A stretch of 64,000 nt of DNA from PXAP01 sp964421595 (GCA_964421595.1 CAYQXY010000001.1:1-64000), one strand, 5' to 3'; shown: positions 42,926 through 52,593, counted from the first letter of the stretch. Notes: generated from the letters alone by a model not told the origin. A program made the numbers and translations.

Positions 42926-45082
42926 ATGAGAACTTATCAAACGGATCAGTTAAAGAACATTGTGATTTGCGGAAATCCCAAATCGGGTAAAACGACCCTG
43001 GCAGAAGCAATGCTTTTTCGGGGTGGTGTAATTGAAAGAAGAGGAACCATTGAAGCAAAAAACACTGTTTCTGACTATAATGAAATAGAGCACGAGAATG
43101 AAAACTCGGTATTTGCAACCGTTCTGTATACAGAATTTGCAGATAAAAAGATAAATATAATTGACGCTCCCGGACTGGATGACTTTTCGGGCGGACTAAT
43201 TACTGCACTTCGTCCGGCAGATTCAGCCCTTGTCCTGATTAACGGACAGCACGGCGTTGAAATAGGCACCGAGATCCAGGGGAGGCATCTTGAGTCCCAT
43301 AATAAGCCTGTGATAATGGCTGTAAACCAGCTGGATCATGACAAGGCAAACTTCGATAAGGTTCTCGAATCCCTTAAGCTGAATTATGGCAATAAGGCTG
43401 TAATAATCCAGTATCCGGTCACCACTGGTGATGCCTTCAACAGTCTTGTCGATGTCATAAAAATGAAACTGTACAAATTTACCCCTGATGGAGGAGCTCC
43501 GGAAATTACCGATATCCCTGCCGATCAGATGGCAAGGGCTGAAGAATTGAGAAATGAGCTTATAGAAGCTGCCGCCGAAAATGACGAGAGTCTGATGGAG
43601 ACCTTTTTCGATAAAGGAACCCTTGAGGAGGAAGAAATGCTAAAGGGGATCAGGCTGGGAATTGGAAACAGGGATATGTTCCCCGTTTTATGTATTTCTG
43701 CCAAAAAGAATATGGGCGTGGGCAGGCTGCTTGAATTCATCAGTGATGCAGCACCTTCACCCCATGAATCTGCACTTACTGCAACTAAAGACGGGGAAGA
43801 GATAAAATGCGACAAGTCTGCCCCTGCATCAGTTTTTGTTTTTAAGACAAGTGTTGAGCAGCACATTGGCGAAATAAATTTCTTCAAGGTAATGTCCGGG
43901 GAAATTACTGAGAGTATGGACCTGGTTAATAATAAAACAGGAGCAAAGGAGAGGTTTTCACAACTGCTTGTTGTTGCAGGGAAAACCCGCAACAAGGTAC
44001 CAAAACTTGTTGCAGGAGACATTGGGGCAACAGTTAAGCTTAAAAACACCAAGGCCAACCAGACACTCACTGTATCGGGCGTATCATTTGAATTTATGCC
44101 TATAACATATCCTGAGCCAAAATACAGGACAGCAATAAAGGCCTTAAGCGAATCGGATGATGAGAAACTCGGAGAGGCCCTTACCAGAATGCATGACGAA
44201 GATCCGACAATCGTTATTGAATATTCAAAAGAGCTGAAACAGATAATCGTTCACGGGCAGGGTGAGTATCATCTTAACATCCTTAAATGGCACCTGGATA
44301 ATATTTACAAGATCGAAACAGAATTTTTAACGCCTAAAATTCCCTACCGCGAAACCATTACGAAGCTGGCACAGGCAACCTACCGCCACAAAAAACAGTC
44401 AGGTGGTTCAGGCCAGTTTGGAGAGGTTCACATGGTTATTGAACCATATGTGGAAGGTATGGCCGACCCGGTAAAATACAAGGTGAACGGCAAAGAGGTC
44501 AATGTATCGGTACGGGGCAAGGAGGAGCACGAATTACCCTGGGGAGGAATGATAATATACTATAACTGCATTGTAGGAGGTTCAATTGACGGAAGATTCC
44601 TGCCTGCAATCCTCAAGGGTATTATGGAGAAGATGGAGGAAGGCCCCCTGACCGGATCCTATGCCCGTGATATCAGGGTTGCCGTATATGACGGAAAGAT
44701 GCACCCGGTTGATTCCAATGAGATATCATTCAGGCTAGCAGGAAGGAATGCTTTCAGGGAAGCTTTTAAAAATGCCGGCCCGAGAATCCTTGAGCCTATT
44801 TATGATGTTGAAGTACTGGTTCCTTCAGAGCGGATGGGTGATGTTATGAGTGACCTTCAGGGTCGCAGGGCCATAATTGAGGGAATGACAAGCGAGAAGG
44901 GATTCGAAAAGATCAAGGCCAAGGTTCCCCTTGCGGAAATGGCCAAATATTCAACGGCACTTAGCTCGCTGACAAATGGAAGGGCCACATATACCATGAA
45001 GATGGCAAAATATGAAGCAGTACCCGGCGACCTTCAGGACAAGCTTCTTAAGGCTTACGAAGCTGAACAGGAAGAAGAATAA
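42926..45082 (+). CDS. EF-G paralogue of the EF-G2 type, catalytic His replaced
   Basis: This 718-residue EF-G family protein has a P-loop (GNPKSGKT, residues 16-23) and all five EF-G domains, including FGEVHMVIEPYV in domain IV and VEVLVPSERMGDVMSDLQGR in domain V. Switch II reads DAPGLDDF (from residue 80) where EF-G has DTPGHVDF, so the His that activates GTP hydrolysis is Leu84. NKxD is NQLD (134-137), and switch I lacks RGITI. In Bacteroides thetaiotaomicron an EF-G2 of this kind was reported to support translation without GTP hydrolysis and to matter under carbon starvation and gut colonisation. By homology this protein probably does the same. It is divergent from the str operon with canonical fusA and has its own promoter. 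Confidence 0.88.
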   Translation: MRTYQTDQLKNIVICGNPKSGKTTLAEAMLFRGGVIERRGTIEAKNTVSDYNEIEHENENSVFATVLYTEFADKKINIIDAPGLDDFSGGLITALRPADSALVLINGQHGVEIGTEIQGRHLESHNKPVIMAVNQLDHDKANFDKVLESLKLNYGNKAVIIQYPVTTGDAFNSLVDVIKMKLYKFTPDGGAPEITDIPADQMARAEELRNELIEAAAENDESLMETFFDKGTLEEEEMLKGIRLGIGNRDMFPVLCISAKKNMGVGRLLEFISDAAPSPHESALTATKDGEEIKCDKSAPASVFVFKTSVEQHIGEINFFKVMSGEITESMDLVNNKTGAKERFSQLLVVAGKTRNKVPKLVAGDIGATVKLKNTKANQTLTVSGVSFEFMPITYPEPKYRTAIKALSESDDEKLGEALTRMHDEDPTIVIEYSKELKQIIVHGQGEYHLNILKWHLDNIYKIETEFLTPKIPYRETITKLAQATYRHKKQSGGSGQFGEVHMVIEPYVEGMADPVKYKVNGKEVNVSVRGKEEHELPWGGMIIYYNCIVGGSIDGRFLPAILKGIMEKMEEGPLTGSYARDIRVAVYDGKMHPVDSNEISFRLAGRNAFREAFKNAGPRILEPIYDVEVLVPSERMGDVMSDLQGRRAIIEGMTSEKGFEKIKAKVPLAEMAKYSTALSSLTNGRATYTMKMAKYEAVPGDLQDKLLKAYEAEQEEE

Positions 45083-45150
45083 TCCTTTCGGGGATAAAAA
45101 CTTGCCGGTAATGCAAAAGGAACTGGCTCAATTTTAACTCAGACTATTAT

Positions 45151-45175
45151 TAAAGCCTTCCCCCGGGGAGGCTTT
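45151..45175. terminator. Bidirectional terminator between EF-G2 and MscS genes
   Basis: AAAGCCTTCCC and GGGGAGGCTTT pair with one mismatch around a short loop. A/T-rich flanks on both sides fit use by the two convergent genes. Confidence 0.65.
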
Positions 45176-45180
45176 ATTAT

Positions 45181-46260
45181 TTATATACCGGACTGGTTAC
45201 TGCTGGACATTTCCAGTCTTGCCTTGGGCAGGCACTGCGGATAATTATCCTGTAGAAATGAGAGCAGTTTTTCGCGGACATGAACTCTTAGGTCCCATGC
45301 AGTAGAGGAATCGGCAGCACTTACAAGAACTCTGACCTCGATGGTCTTTTCGGTAGCATCGGTAACCTGCACTACCTTAACCTGTCCGTCCCATAAGGGA
45401 TTTCCTTCCAGTATCCTGTCAAGTTCTTCCCTTACTTCATTGACCGGCAAAGTATAATCGGCATAAATAAACACTGAACCAAGTATCTCTGAAGTTGTAC
45501 GTGTCCAGTTCTGGAAAGGCTTTTCTATGAAATAGGTGGTTGGAAGTACAAGCCTTCGCTTATCCCATATTGCAACCACCACGTAGGTAAGGTTAATCTC
45601 TTCTATCCTGCCCCATTCATTCTCAACAATTACGACATCGTCAAGTCTGATAGGCTGACTCAGGGCTATTTGTATGCCGGCCAGGATGGTCCCGATTGCT
45701 TTTTGTGCAGCAAAACCGATTATTATACCTGCTACGCCGGCTGAGGCTATAAGGCTGACACCAATTTTCCTGATACTTTCGAAAGACATTAATATCAACG
45801 ACATCGCCACTACAATAATAAGGAACAGGATAATATTCTCCAGCACCCTGAACTGGGTATAAATCTTTCTCGCCCTCAGGTTATCGGCATCTGTCATGTC
45901 GAACTTGCCAAGAACAAAATGTTTTATAAGATAAACAGCCTGAATAAGTATCCAGCTGACAAATATGATCACCATTATTGACATAAGATTGCCAAAAGGT
46001 TCGAGCGGACTGATTTCCTGATTAAAAAAAGAGGCTGGTATCACAAAAGAGAGAAAAACTAAAAGTAAAACCACCGGCAGCCGTATCTTTCTTCTCAGTA
46101 AGCTGAGCAATTCATAATCCTCTGTCCTTATCCATGAATTAATACTCCTGTTCAGCACCAGAAGCACCGTCAGCAATATTAAAAAAACAACTATGCTGCT
46201 AATCAAATAAGCAACAACGTAGTATTCACCATTTAAAAAACTGTCAAGATAGTCACCCAT
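45181..46260 (-). CDS. MscS-family mechanosensitive ion channel
   Basis: This 359-residue protein has four membrane helices before the pore helix. The conserved MscS block is present: SAGVAGIIIGFAAQKAIGTI (pore-lining TM3-like), then SQPIRLDDVVIVENEWGRIE, INLTYVVVAIWDKRRLVLP and TTYFIEKPFQNWTR. The C-terminal alpha/beta domain follows. Such channels release solutes on hypo-osmotic shock, though this longer subtype may have other gating. Convergent to the EF-G2 gene and apparently alone. Confidence 0.88.
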   Translation of the reverse strand: MGDYLDSFLNGEYYVVAYLISSIVVFLILLTVLLVLNRSINSWIRTEDYELLSLLRRKIRLPVVLLLVFLSFVIPASFFNQEISPLEPFGNLMSIMVIIFVSWILIQAVYLIKHFVLGKFDMTDADNLRARKIYTQFRVLENIILFLIIVVAMSLILMSFESIRKIGVSLIASAGVAGIIIGFAAQKAIGTILAGIQIALSQPIRLDDVVIVENEWGRIEEINLTYVVVAIWDKRRLVLPTTYFIEKPFQNWTRTTSEILGSVFIYADYTLPVNEVREELDRILEGNPLWDGQVKVVQVTDATEKTIEVRVLVSAADSSTAWDLRVHVREKLLSFLQDNYPQCLPKARLEMSSSNQSGI

Positions 46261-46289
46261 AAATTCCGTTTTATTATGGCCGGCAGCAT

Positions 46290-47519
46290 TTACCGCCCCC
46301 TGTAAAGATAGAGAGGCCCCTTGAATTCATACTCCCTGTCATCCCAGCCACGTCCTGTTACAACATAAAAGTATACCCCGGGCGTGAAAGTTCCGCCATC
46401 AGAAATTCCATCCCAGCCAATTGCCGGATCCCTGCTTTCATGAACCTTTTTTCCGTACCGGTTAAATATCACGGCATGGTATTCCCTGAGTGAAACAGCA
46501 CGTACAAGGAAGGCATCATTATATCCGTCTCCGTTGGGAGTGAATACATTAGGCACTTCCAGCTCAGAAGGATAAACTCTTACAGGTTCGGGATCGCTGA
46601 AGAAGTCATCACACAGACCTGCAACTGTTCGCAATGTCACATAATACTCGCCAGGGATATAATATGTATGCACCGGGGTTTCTGAATTATCATCAGGTGA
46701 ATCAGGAATGATCAGATCACCCGGCTTATAATCGAAGTACCATTGATATTCAGAGGCATTCAGAGACTCACCAGCATTAAATGCGACCTCCAGGGGTGCC
46801 TCACCCTCCCTGACATCTGGTTGAAATGCTGCCTTTGTCGTAACTGGAGATTCGGTTATTGAATAGCTTGTTTCATTCGAATAATAAACTACTGTAAGGG
46901 TATATTCAGTCTCAACGGGAGGCGGATCCCAGATACGCGGATCAAGCCTGGAAGTGGAAATGGGTATAAATGGTTCGGCCGTCCAGGAGAATTCATAATC
47001 TGAAGGTAACGTGTATTCTGAGTTGTCACGTGGGTCATAATAGCTGTAAGTTTCGACATTAACAACCCCCCGGAGGTCAATTACTGTACAGTCGTGTCTT
47101 ACCACCTCCAGGCTTGCTGACGGATTGTTTATAAAAACCCATGCCCGGAAGAGTGTGTCGAGGTCTTCGCCATTACGTATCCTTACCTGGTAACCTCCGT
47201 CTGAAAGGTTTGTAACATTGGAGACCGATCCCTGATCGGTGGCAAACGGATCTTCATATCCGGGAATGCCGGGATTATAAACTGACCACTCAAAGTTAAG
47301 ATCACCGGGTACTTCATCAAACGATGCAGTCAGACTTCCCCCTGAAACGGAATAAATGTAAATCTTTTCATTGAATGATGCACCCTGGAATTCTGTTTCT
47401 TCAACAGCTGCATGTCCCGTTGATACTATCTGCGACTGCAATTTTGAAGGCCAGAAACAGATGAACAGGATAATGAAAAACAGTGCCGGGAGGTTCATCC
47501 GAATAAAATTAATTATCAT
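46290..47519 (-). CDS. PKD-domain surface protein with type IX secretion C-terminal domain (CHU_C/gliding type)
   Basis: This 409-residue protein has an N-terminal signal peptide (hydrophobic LPALFFIILFICFW, cleavage near LQSQ), Ig-like regions, a PKD-like domain (about 245-325: PLEVAFNAGESLN, then HTYYIPGEYYVTLR), and a C-terminal domain (about 330-409). The C-terminal domain contains VPNVFTPNGDGYNDAF, FNRYGKKVHES, GWDG and FTPGVYFYVV. This is the gliding-motility-associated type B sorting domain of type IX secretion, so it is probably exported to the cell surface. I chose ATG 47519; upstream only a TTG extends the frame, and an ATG at 47498 would give a shorter signal peptide lacking the Arg. 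The partner of adhesion or binding is unknown. Confidence 0.85.
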   Translation of the reverse strand: MIINFIRMNLPALFFIILFICFWPSKLQSQIVSTGHAAVEETEFQGASFNEKIYIYSVSGGSLTASFDEVPGDLNFEWSVYNPGIPGYEDPFATDQGSVSNVTNLSDGGYQVRIRNGEDLDTLFRAWVFINNPSASLEVVRHDCTVIDLRGVVNVETYSYYDPRDNSEYTLPSDYEFSWTAEPFIPISTSRLDPRIWDPPPVETEYTLTVVYYSNETSYSITESPVTTKAAFQPDVREGEAPLEVAFNAGESLNASEYQWYFDYKPGDLIIPDSPDDNSETPVHTYYIPGEYYVTLRTVAGLCDDFFSDPEPVRVYPSELEVPNVFTPNGDGYNDAFLVRAVSLREYHAVIFNRYGKKVHESRDPAIGWDGISDGGTFTPGVYFYVVTGRGWDDREYEFKGPLYLYRGR

Positions 47520-47530
47520 ACTAATATAAG

Positions 47531-47538
47531 CAAATTTA
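47531..47538 (-). promoter_or_regulatory. Possible -7 box of the PKD protein gene
   Basis: TAAATTTG on the minus strand matches TAnnTTTG. The leader would be only about 8 bases to ATG 47519, or about 29 to ATG 47498, which keeps the start choice open. No -33 element was found. Confidence 0.35.
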
Positions 47539-47549
47539 TATTTCACCAA

Positions 47550-47923
47550 AATCAGATGCTATATATGGATCAACCGCGCTAAATCCGATACACCCTGTGT
47601 GATCAGAGTTTTGTCTTGCCCGTCGTGCGCATCATACAGATCATTGTATTCAGGTGTTACAGTCTGCATCCCGCCTGATATGCAGTAAGGTGATATCATG
47701 AACGGTTTCAACAGCAGATTAAGTATCACATGGCTTGCAGAATGTGAAGCTTATACATTCTGTCCGGGAAAAAATTCAATTAATTGTCAAAAATATCAAT
47801 TCTTTTGTAAAACACCACATGTTGATAAATTGGTTCCTTTTGAAGTTGGAGAAACGGATTGAAGAGGGTAATTTTACGGACTTCATTATTATTAATATTT
47901 TCAGAAATCATAATAAATTAAGG
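47550..47923. other. Region upstream of the UvrD-like helicase
   Basis: No other gene was found. The helicase reading frame is open back to an ATG at 47735, so part of this may be coding. The upstream residues (47735-47923) have no family resemblance, and I saw no -7 box here. Confidence 0.4.
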
Positions 47924-50317
47924 GTGGGTGACTTTCTCAATGAATTGAATGATGTGCAGAGGGAAGCTGTGCAGGAATATAACGGGCCCGGACTGATTAT
48001 TGCAGGAGCCGGATCCGGCAAGACCCGCGTGCTGATATACAGGATTGCCTGGATTCTTAAACAGGGCATACCTGCCTCATCAATCCTTGCCCTGACCTTT
48101 ACAAATAAGGCTGCCAGTGAGATGAAGGAACGTATAAGCATCCTCGTTGGCACGGAAATATCAAAGTATCTGTGGATGGGAACTTTCCACTCTATATTTG
48201 CAAGGATACTTCGTGTTGAATCAGCTCACGCCGGTTACACATCCAATTTCACCATATATGACACTCAGGATTCAAAAAGTGTTATAAAGGCAATTATTAA
48301 AGAGTTGATGCTTGATGAGCAGATATATAAGCCCGGTGAAGTTTTTGGGAGGATCTCCTCTGCAAAGAACAACCTTATCAGCGCAGGAGCTTACGCTGCA
48401 AATACAAGGATAACAGCAGAAGACGCCAGGAACAGGAAACCAGCAATAGCCGATATATTCAGGATTTACCAGTCCCGCTGCCGGGCAGCAGATGCAATGG
48501 ACTTCGACGATCTTTTGCTTAACACAAATATACTTTTCCGGGATGTACCTGAAGTACTGAAGAAATATCAGGATATGTTCAGGTATATACTGGTAGACGA
48601 ATATCAGGATACAAATTACGCGCAATATCTTATAGTATCGAAACTTTCTTATAAACACAAGAATATAAGCGTAGTAGGTGATGATGCGCAAAGTATATAT
48701 TCTTTCAGGGGGGCAAGGATAGAAAACATCCTTAACTTTAAAAATGATTACCCCGGTCACAAGACCTTTAAGCTGGAACAGAATTATCGTTCCACAAAGA
48801 ACATTGTGAATGCTGCCAATAGCCTGATAGCCAGAAATAAGGGACAAATACCAAAAAAAGTATGGTCGGCAAAAGAAGCCGGGGAAAAACTCAGGGTACT
48901 GCAATGTCCAACCGATCTTGAAGAAGGGAAAGTCATAGCAGGTTTAATAGCAGACAAGAAAATGTCAGCCCGTTGTGATTATGCAGATTTTGCTGTTTTA
49001 TACAGGACAAATGCACAGTCGCGTATATTTGAAGAAGCATTGCGGCGCCGTGGAATTCCCTACAAGGTATATGGAAGCCTTTCATTTTATCAGCGTAAGG
49101 AGATCAAGGATCTGCTTGCATATTTCAGGTTTACTGTAAATAACCTCGATCAGGAAGCTTTTAACCGTATAATCAATTATCCTGCACGTGGGATTGGAAA
49201 GACAACCACCGACAAGCTTACAGCCTGGTCCAACAATCATGGAGTCAGCTGCTGGGAAATAATTTCCAATATTGAAAAACACCGGGCTGCACTTGACATA
49301 AATAAAGGTACAGCAGCTAAGCTGGCATCGTTTGGCCGGCTAATGCAGGGATTTTCACTAAAGGCTCCGGAAGACGATGCATGGAGTCTCGCTATCCATA
49401 TTGCCACTGCTTCAGGTATTTTAAAAGACCTGTTTGATCCCAATTCAACTGAAAATATTGCCAAGTACGAAAATATCCAGGAACTGCTCAACGCTGTAAA
49501 GGAATTTACACGGCAGCAGGAAGAGGCTGGAGAGAGTGCATCCCTGACTACCTTTTTGCAGACTGTTTCGCTTCTTTCAGACGCAGATACTGAAAAACCA
49601 GACGACCGTGACAAGGTTACCCTCATGACAATCCACTCGGCCAAAGGGCTGGAATTTGACCATATATTTATCGGGGGACTGGAAGAGGAGCTATTCCCAA
49701 ATAAATTTTCCGCAGCCTCTGAAACAGAGCTGGAAGAAGAACGGAGGTTGTTTTACGTTGCAATAACCCGGGCAGGATCTACTGCAACGATTTCCCATGC
49801 ACAATCGCGCTACCGCTGGGGAGTACCAACAATGTGCAGACCAAGCAGGTTCATCTCTGAAATTGATGCTCAATTCATTGAAATTCCCGAGCCAGAGCTG
49901 CATGGCAGTGAGTTGGCCGATCATTCGGTCAATGTTAACGGACCGGGGTTTTCAGAAAGTCAGAATAAGATTTATTCGGGGAAAACAGGAAACAGATTCC
50001 ATACAAAACAATCCGATAAACCTGCTGAAACTGTCAAGCCTCTGATCCAAAGAAAAAGACTCACCCGCATAGATCAGGGAGGCGGAAGCAAAAATGCAGC
50101 TGTTTCCGGTTATAGTTCAGAAGAAAGAAAACCGGCCACCGACAACCAGTCGGCTCTGCAAACCGGAATGATCGTAGAGCACGAAAGATTCGGACGGGGC
50201 AGGATCACTGCTATCGAGGGTGATTCGCCGAATACAAAGGCTACGGTCCTGTTTACAACATCAGGTCAGAAACACTTACTGCTGAAATTTGCAAAACTCA
50301 AAATCATTAATCCCTGA
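47924..50317 (+). CDS. UvrD/PcrA-family ATP-dependent DNA helicase
   Basis: From GTG 47924 the product is 797 residues, beginning VGDFLNELNDVQREAV as family members do. Superfamily 1A motifs are in order: Walker A AGAGSGKTR, motif Ia TFTNKAASEMKER, motif II VDEYQDTN, motif III GDDAQSIYSFRGA, motif IV QNYRSTKNIV, motif V TIHSAKGLEFDHIF, motif VI FYVAITRA. The C-terminus carries the usual Tudor-like end (GMIVEHERFGRGRITAIEGD). It unwinds DNA 3'-5' in mismatch or excision repair and replication restart. Alternative ATGs at 47819 and 47735 extend it by 35 and 63 residues with no homology; I prefer the GTG, though the choice is uncertain. Confidence 0.93.
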   Translation: MGDFLNELNDVQREAVQEYNGPGLIIAGAGSGKTRVLIYRIAWILKQGIPASSILALTFTNKAASEMKERISILVGTEISKYLWMGTFHSIFARILRVESAHAGYTSNFTIYDTQDSKSVIKAIIKELMLDEQIYKPGEVFGRISSAKNNLISAGAYAANTRITAEDARNRKPAIADIFRIYQSRCRAADAMDFDDLLLNTNILFRDVPEVLKKYQDMFRYILVDEYQDTNYAQYLIVSKLSYKHKNISVVGDDAQSIYSFRGARIENILNFKNDYPGHKTFKLEQNYRSTKNIVNAANSLIARNKGQIPKKVWSAKEAGEKLRVLQCPTDLEEGKVIAGLIADKKMSARCDYADFAVLYRTNAQSRIFEEALRRRGIPYKVYGSLSFYQRKEIKDLLAYFRFTVNNLDQEAFNRIINYPARGIGKTTTDKLTAWSNNHGVSCWEIISNIEKHRAALDINKGTAAKLASFGRLMQGFSLKAPEDDAWSLAIHIATASGILKDLFDPNSTENIAKYENIQELLNAVKEFTRQQEEAGESASLTTFLQTVSLLSDADTEKPDDRDKVTLMTIHSAKGLEFDHIFIGGLEEELFPNKFSAASETELEEERRLFYVAITRAGSTATISHAQSRYRWGVPTMCRPSRFISEIDAQFIEIPEPELHGSELADHSVNVNGPGFSESQNKIYSGKTGNRFHTKQSDKPAETVKPLIQRKRLTRIDQGGGSKNAAVSGYSSEERKPATDNQSALQTGMIVEHERFGRGRITAIEGDSPNTKATVLFTTSGQKHLLLKFAKLKIINP

Positions 50318-50465
50318 ATCTTTGCCTATGCTTCACTAAAGGTCCATAAAACCCTGGGCCATATTCTTTCCCATCATACAGCCTTCCGGAGTTATAGTGC
50401 CCTGAACCAGCACCTAACCATACTGTATTGTCGTTAGAGCCACTGAAAGAACAGCACTTGTGCAT
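50307..50465 (-). CDS. Possible small protein, 52 residues, unknown
   Basis: ATG 50465 to TAA 50307, minus strand, overlapping the helicase stop by 11 bp. It encodes a Gly/Tyr-rich peptide with VWLGAGSGHYNSGRLYDGKE and an ending KHRQRFRD. No promoter, signal or motif is recognised. Composition is unusual enough to note, but it may be chance. Confidence 0.2.
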   Translation of the reverse strand: MHKCCSFSGSNDNTVWLGAGSGHYNSGRLYDGKEYGPGFYGPLVKHRQRFRD

Positions 50466-50573
50466 AGAATAATTGATAAAATCTCAATATATATGTGGAG
50501 AATAATACCGTGTATGCTGAAGCCATGTGATATAAATAAAACCACAAAAACTAATTTTTAATCAGATATTTAG

Positions 50574-50581
50574 TAATTTTG
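50574..50581 (+). promoter_or_regulatory. Possible -7 box of the DUF4290-murA pair
   Basis: TAATTTTG matches TAnnTTTG, with a predicted leader of about 17 bases to ATG 50601. No -33 element was seen. Confidence 0.4.
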
Positions 50582-50600
50582 TAAAAAAGAATAAGTCAAT

Positions 50601-51215
50601 ATGACAGAAGATTATAACACTGAAAGAGAAAAAATGGCGATTCCTGAATATGGCAGGAATATCCACAAGATGGTAGAACATATATCAACCATTGAAGACA
50701 AGGAAGAAAGAAACAAGGCAGCCAGAACCATTATTTCCATAATGGGGAATATGAATCCCCATCTGCGAGACATTAATGATTTCAAACATAAATTGTGGGA
50801 TCACCTGGCAATTATATCAAATTTTAAACTTGATATTGACTCGCCTTATGAGCCTCCGGCTTTGGAGACCCTTATCGAAAAACCAAAAATTGTTCCCTAT
50901 AACACATATCCTATTCGCTGGAAACATTATGGCAGGATCCTTGAACAAATGATAAAGGCAGCTACTGAACTTGAGGAAGGCGAAAAGAAGGAAGCACTTA
51001 TTCATCTGATAGCCAACCACATGAAAAAAAGCTACCTGATATGGAACAGAAATCAGGTTACCGATGAGATTATCTATCATGATCTGAAGGAGCTCTCCGG
51101 CGGACAAATAGACAGAGGTGCGGAAATGAGGTTATCAGAATCAAAGGAGATCCTTTCAAGAACCAAAAAGAAAAAAGCCCCGAGAAAATTCATTCCGAAA
51201 CACGGATTAAGATAG
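50601..51215 (+). CDS. DUF4290 family protein
   Basis: This 204-residue soluble protein matches the Bacteroidota-specific DUF4290 family: MAIPEYGRNIHKMVEHISTI, the IMGNMNPHLRDINDFKHKLW block, and the IRWKHYGRILEQMI block. Function is unknown. It is predicted mostly helical and cytoplasmic, ending in a basic KKKKAPRKFIPKHG tail. It lies 27 bp before murA in the same direction, a conserved pairing that suggests a cell-wall or cell-cycle link, which is inference. Confidence 0.85.
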   Translation: MTEDYNTEREKMAIPEYGRNIHKMVEHISTIEDKEERNKAARTIISIMGNMNPHLRDINDFKHKLWDHLAIISNFKLDIDSPYEPPALETLIEKPKIVPYNTYPIRWKHYGRILEQMIKAATELEEGEKKEALIHLIANHMKKSYLIWNRNQVTDEIIYHDLKELSGGQIDRGAEMRLSESKEILSRTKKKKAPRKFIPKHGLR

Positions 51216-51242
51216 TACTCATAATGCTAACTTCTTATCAAT

Positions 51243-52550
51243 ATGTCATCATTCGAGATCGAAGGTGGTTATCCGCTTAAAGGAGAACTAACCGCACAGG
51301 GAGCGAAGAACGAAGCTCTGCAGATAATATCTGCGACACTTCTTACATCAGAAAAGGTAACTATAAGTAACATCCCCGACATTCTCGATGTAACCCGTCT
51401 CATTGAACTGCTAATGCATCTCGGGGTACAGGTAACCAGGCCGGCACCGGGTGTTTATGAATTTCAGGCTGACAGAGTGGATCCTGAATACCTGCTTACT
51501 GATGACTTCCGGATCAGGGCAGCCGGGTTAAGAGGCTCCGTTATGATAATAGGGCCGCTGATTGCAAGATTTGGAATTGCATATATGCCTAAGCCAGGCG
51601 GCGACAAGATCGGACGCAGGAGACTGGACACACATTTTTTCGGGTTCATGAAACTTGGGGCAAAATTTGACTATGATTCCAAACAAGGTTTCTACAGGGT
51701 CGAAGGAAAAGATCTGAAGGGTGCATACATGCTTCTTGATGAAGCTTCGGTAACGGGTACAGCAAATATTGTGATGGCAGCTTCACTTGCTGAAGGTATC
51801 ACTACTATCTATAATGCTGCATGCGAACCTTACCTTCAGCAGTTATGTAAAATGCTTAACAGCATGGGAGCCAGGATAAGCGGTATTGGTTCGAATCTTC
51901 TTACCATAGAAGGAGTTAAGGAACTATCCGGCACCAGCCACAGGATTCTGCCAGACATGATAGAGATCGGCAGTTTTATAGGTATGGCCGCAATGACCGA
52001 ATCGGAAATCACAATAAAAAATGTTTCCTATGATAATCTCGGATTAATTCCCGAAGCATTCAGGCGACTTGGAATTAAACTGGAGAGACGGGATGACGAC
52101 ATTTATATTCCTGCACAGTCAAACTATGAAATTGACACTTATATTGATGGTTCAATTATGACCATTGCCGATGCAATATGGCCCGGCCTCACTCCCGACC
52201 TTCTGAGTGTATTTCTTGTTGTAGCCACTCAGGCAAAAGGAAGTGTCCTTATACATCAGAAAATGTTCGAAAGCAGGCTGTTCTTTGTTGATAAGCTAAT
52301 GGACATGGGTGCCCAGATCATACTTTGCGACCCACACAGGGCCACAGTAATAGGGTTAAACAAACAATTCAGACTCAGAGGCATGAATATGGTTTCCCCC
52401 GATATTCGTGCGGGTGTTGCACTTTTGATAGCTGCGATGTCGGCCGAAGGAAAAAGTATAATAAACAATATCGAACAAATAGACAGAGGATATCAGAATA
52501 TTGATGAACGACTCAACAGGATAGGTGCAAGAATCAAAAGAGTACACTGA
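51243..52550 (+). CDS. murA: UDP-N-acetylglucosamine 1-carboxyvinyltransferase, Asp variant
   Basis: This 435-residue enzyme performs the first committed step of peptidoglycan synthesis, adding enolpyruvate to UDP-GlcNAc. Catalytic Lys22 (QGAKNEAL), Arg126 (in IGRRRLD), the active-site Asp of LTPDLL, and Arg in DRGYQNIDE (equivalent to R397) are all present. The loop residue equivalent to E. coli Cys115, the site of fosfomycin alkylation, is Asp121 (PKPGGDKIG). Such Cys-to-Asp enzymes, as in Mycobacterium tuberculosis, are active but fosfomycin-resistant. Full length; co-directional with DUF4290. Confidence 0.96.
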   Translation: MSSFEIEGGYPLKGELTAQGAKNEALQIISATLLTSEKVTISNIPDILDVTRLIELLMHLGVQVTRPAPGVYEFQADRVDPEYLLTDDFRIRAAGLRGSVMIIGPLIARFGIAYMPKPGGDKIGRRRLDTHFFGFMKLGAKFDYDSKQGFYRVEGKDLKGAYMLLDEASVTGTANIVMAASLAEGITTIYNAACEPYLQQLCKMLNSMGARISGIGSNLLTIEGVKELSGTSHRILPDMIEIGSFIGMAAMTESEITIKNVSYDNLGLIPEAFRRLGIKLERRDDDIYIPAQSNYEIDTYIDGSIMTIADAIWPGLTPDLLSVFLVVATQAKGSVLIHQKMFESRLFFVDKLMDMGAQIILCDPHRATVIGLNKQFRLRGMNMVSPDIRAGVALLIAAMSAEGKSIINNIEQIDRGYQNIDERLNRIGARIKRVH

Positions 52551-52593
52551 CCAGCTATAATTTCCAGGATTAATGACTTAAAAAATTTATAGT

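Noticed and set aside
43525..44070. 181-residue minus-strand frame in EF-G2
   Set aside because: Antisense to a well-conserved protein with no motif of its own.
48272..48904. 210-residue Cys/Tyr-rich minus-strand frame
   Set aside because: It lies wholly inside the helicase gene, antisense, and its composition is that of a shadow of a real reading frame.
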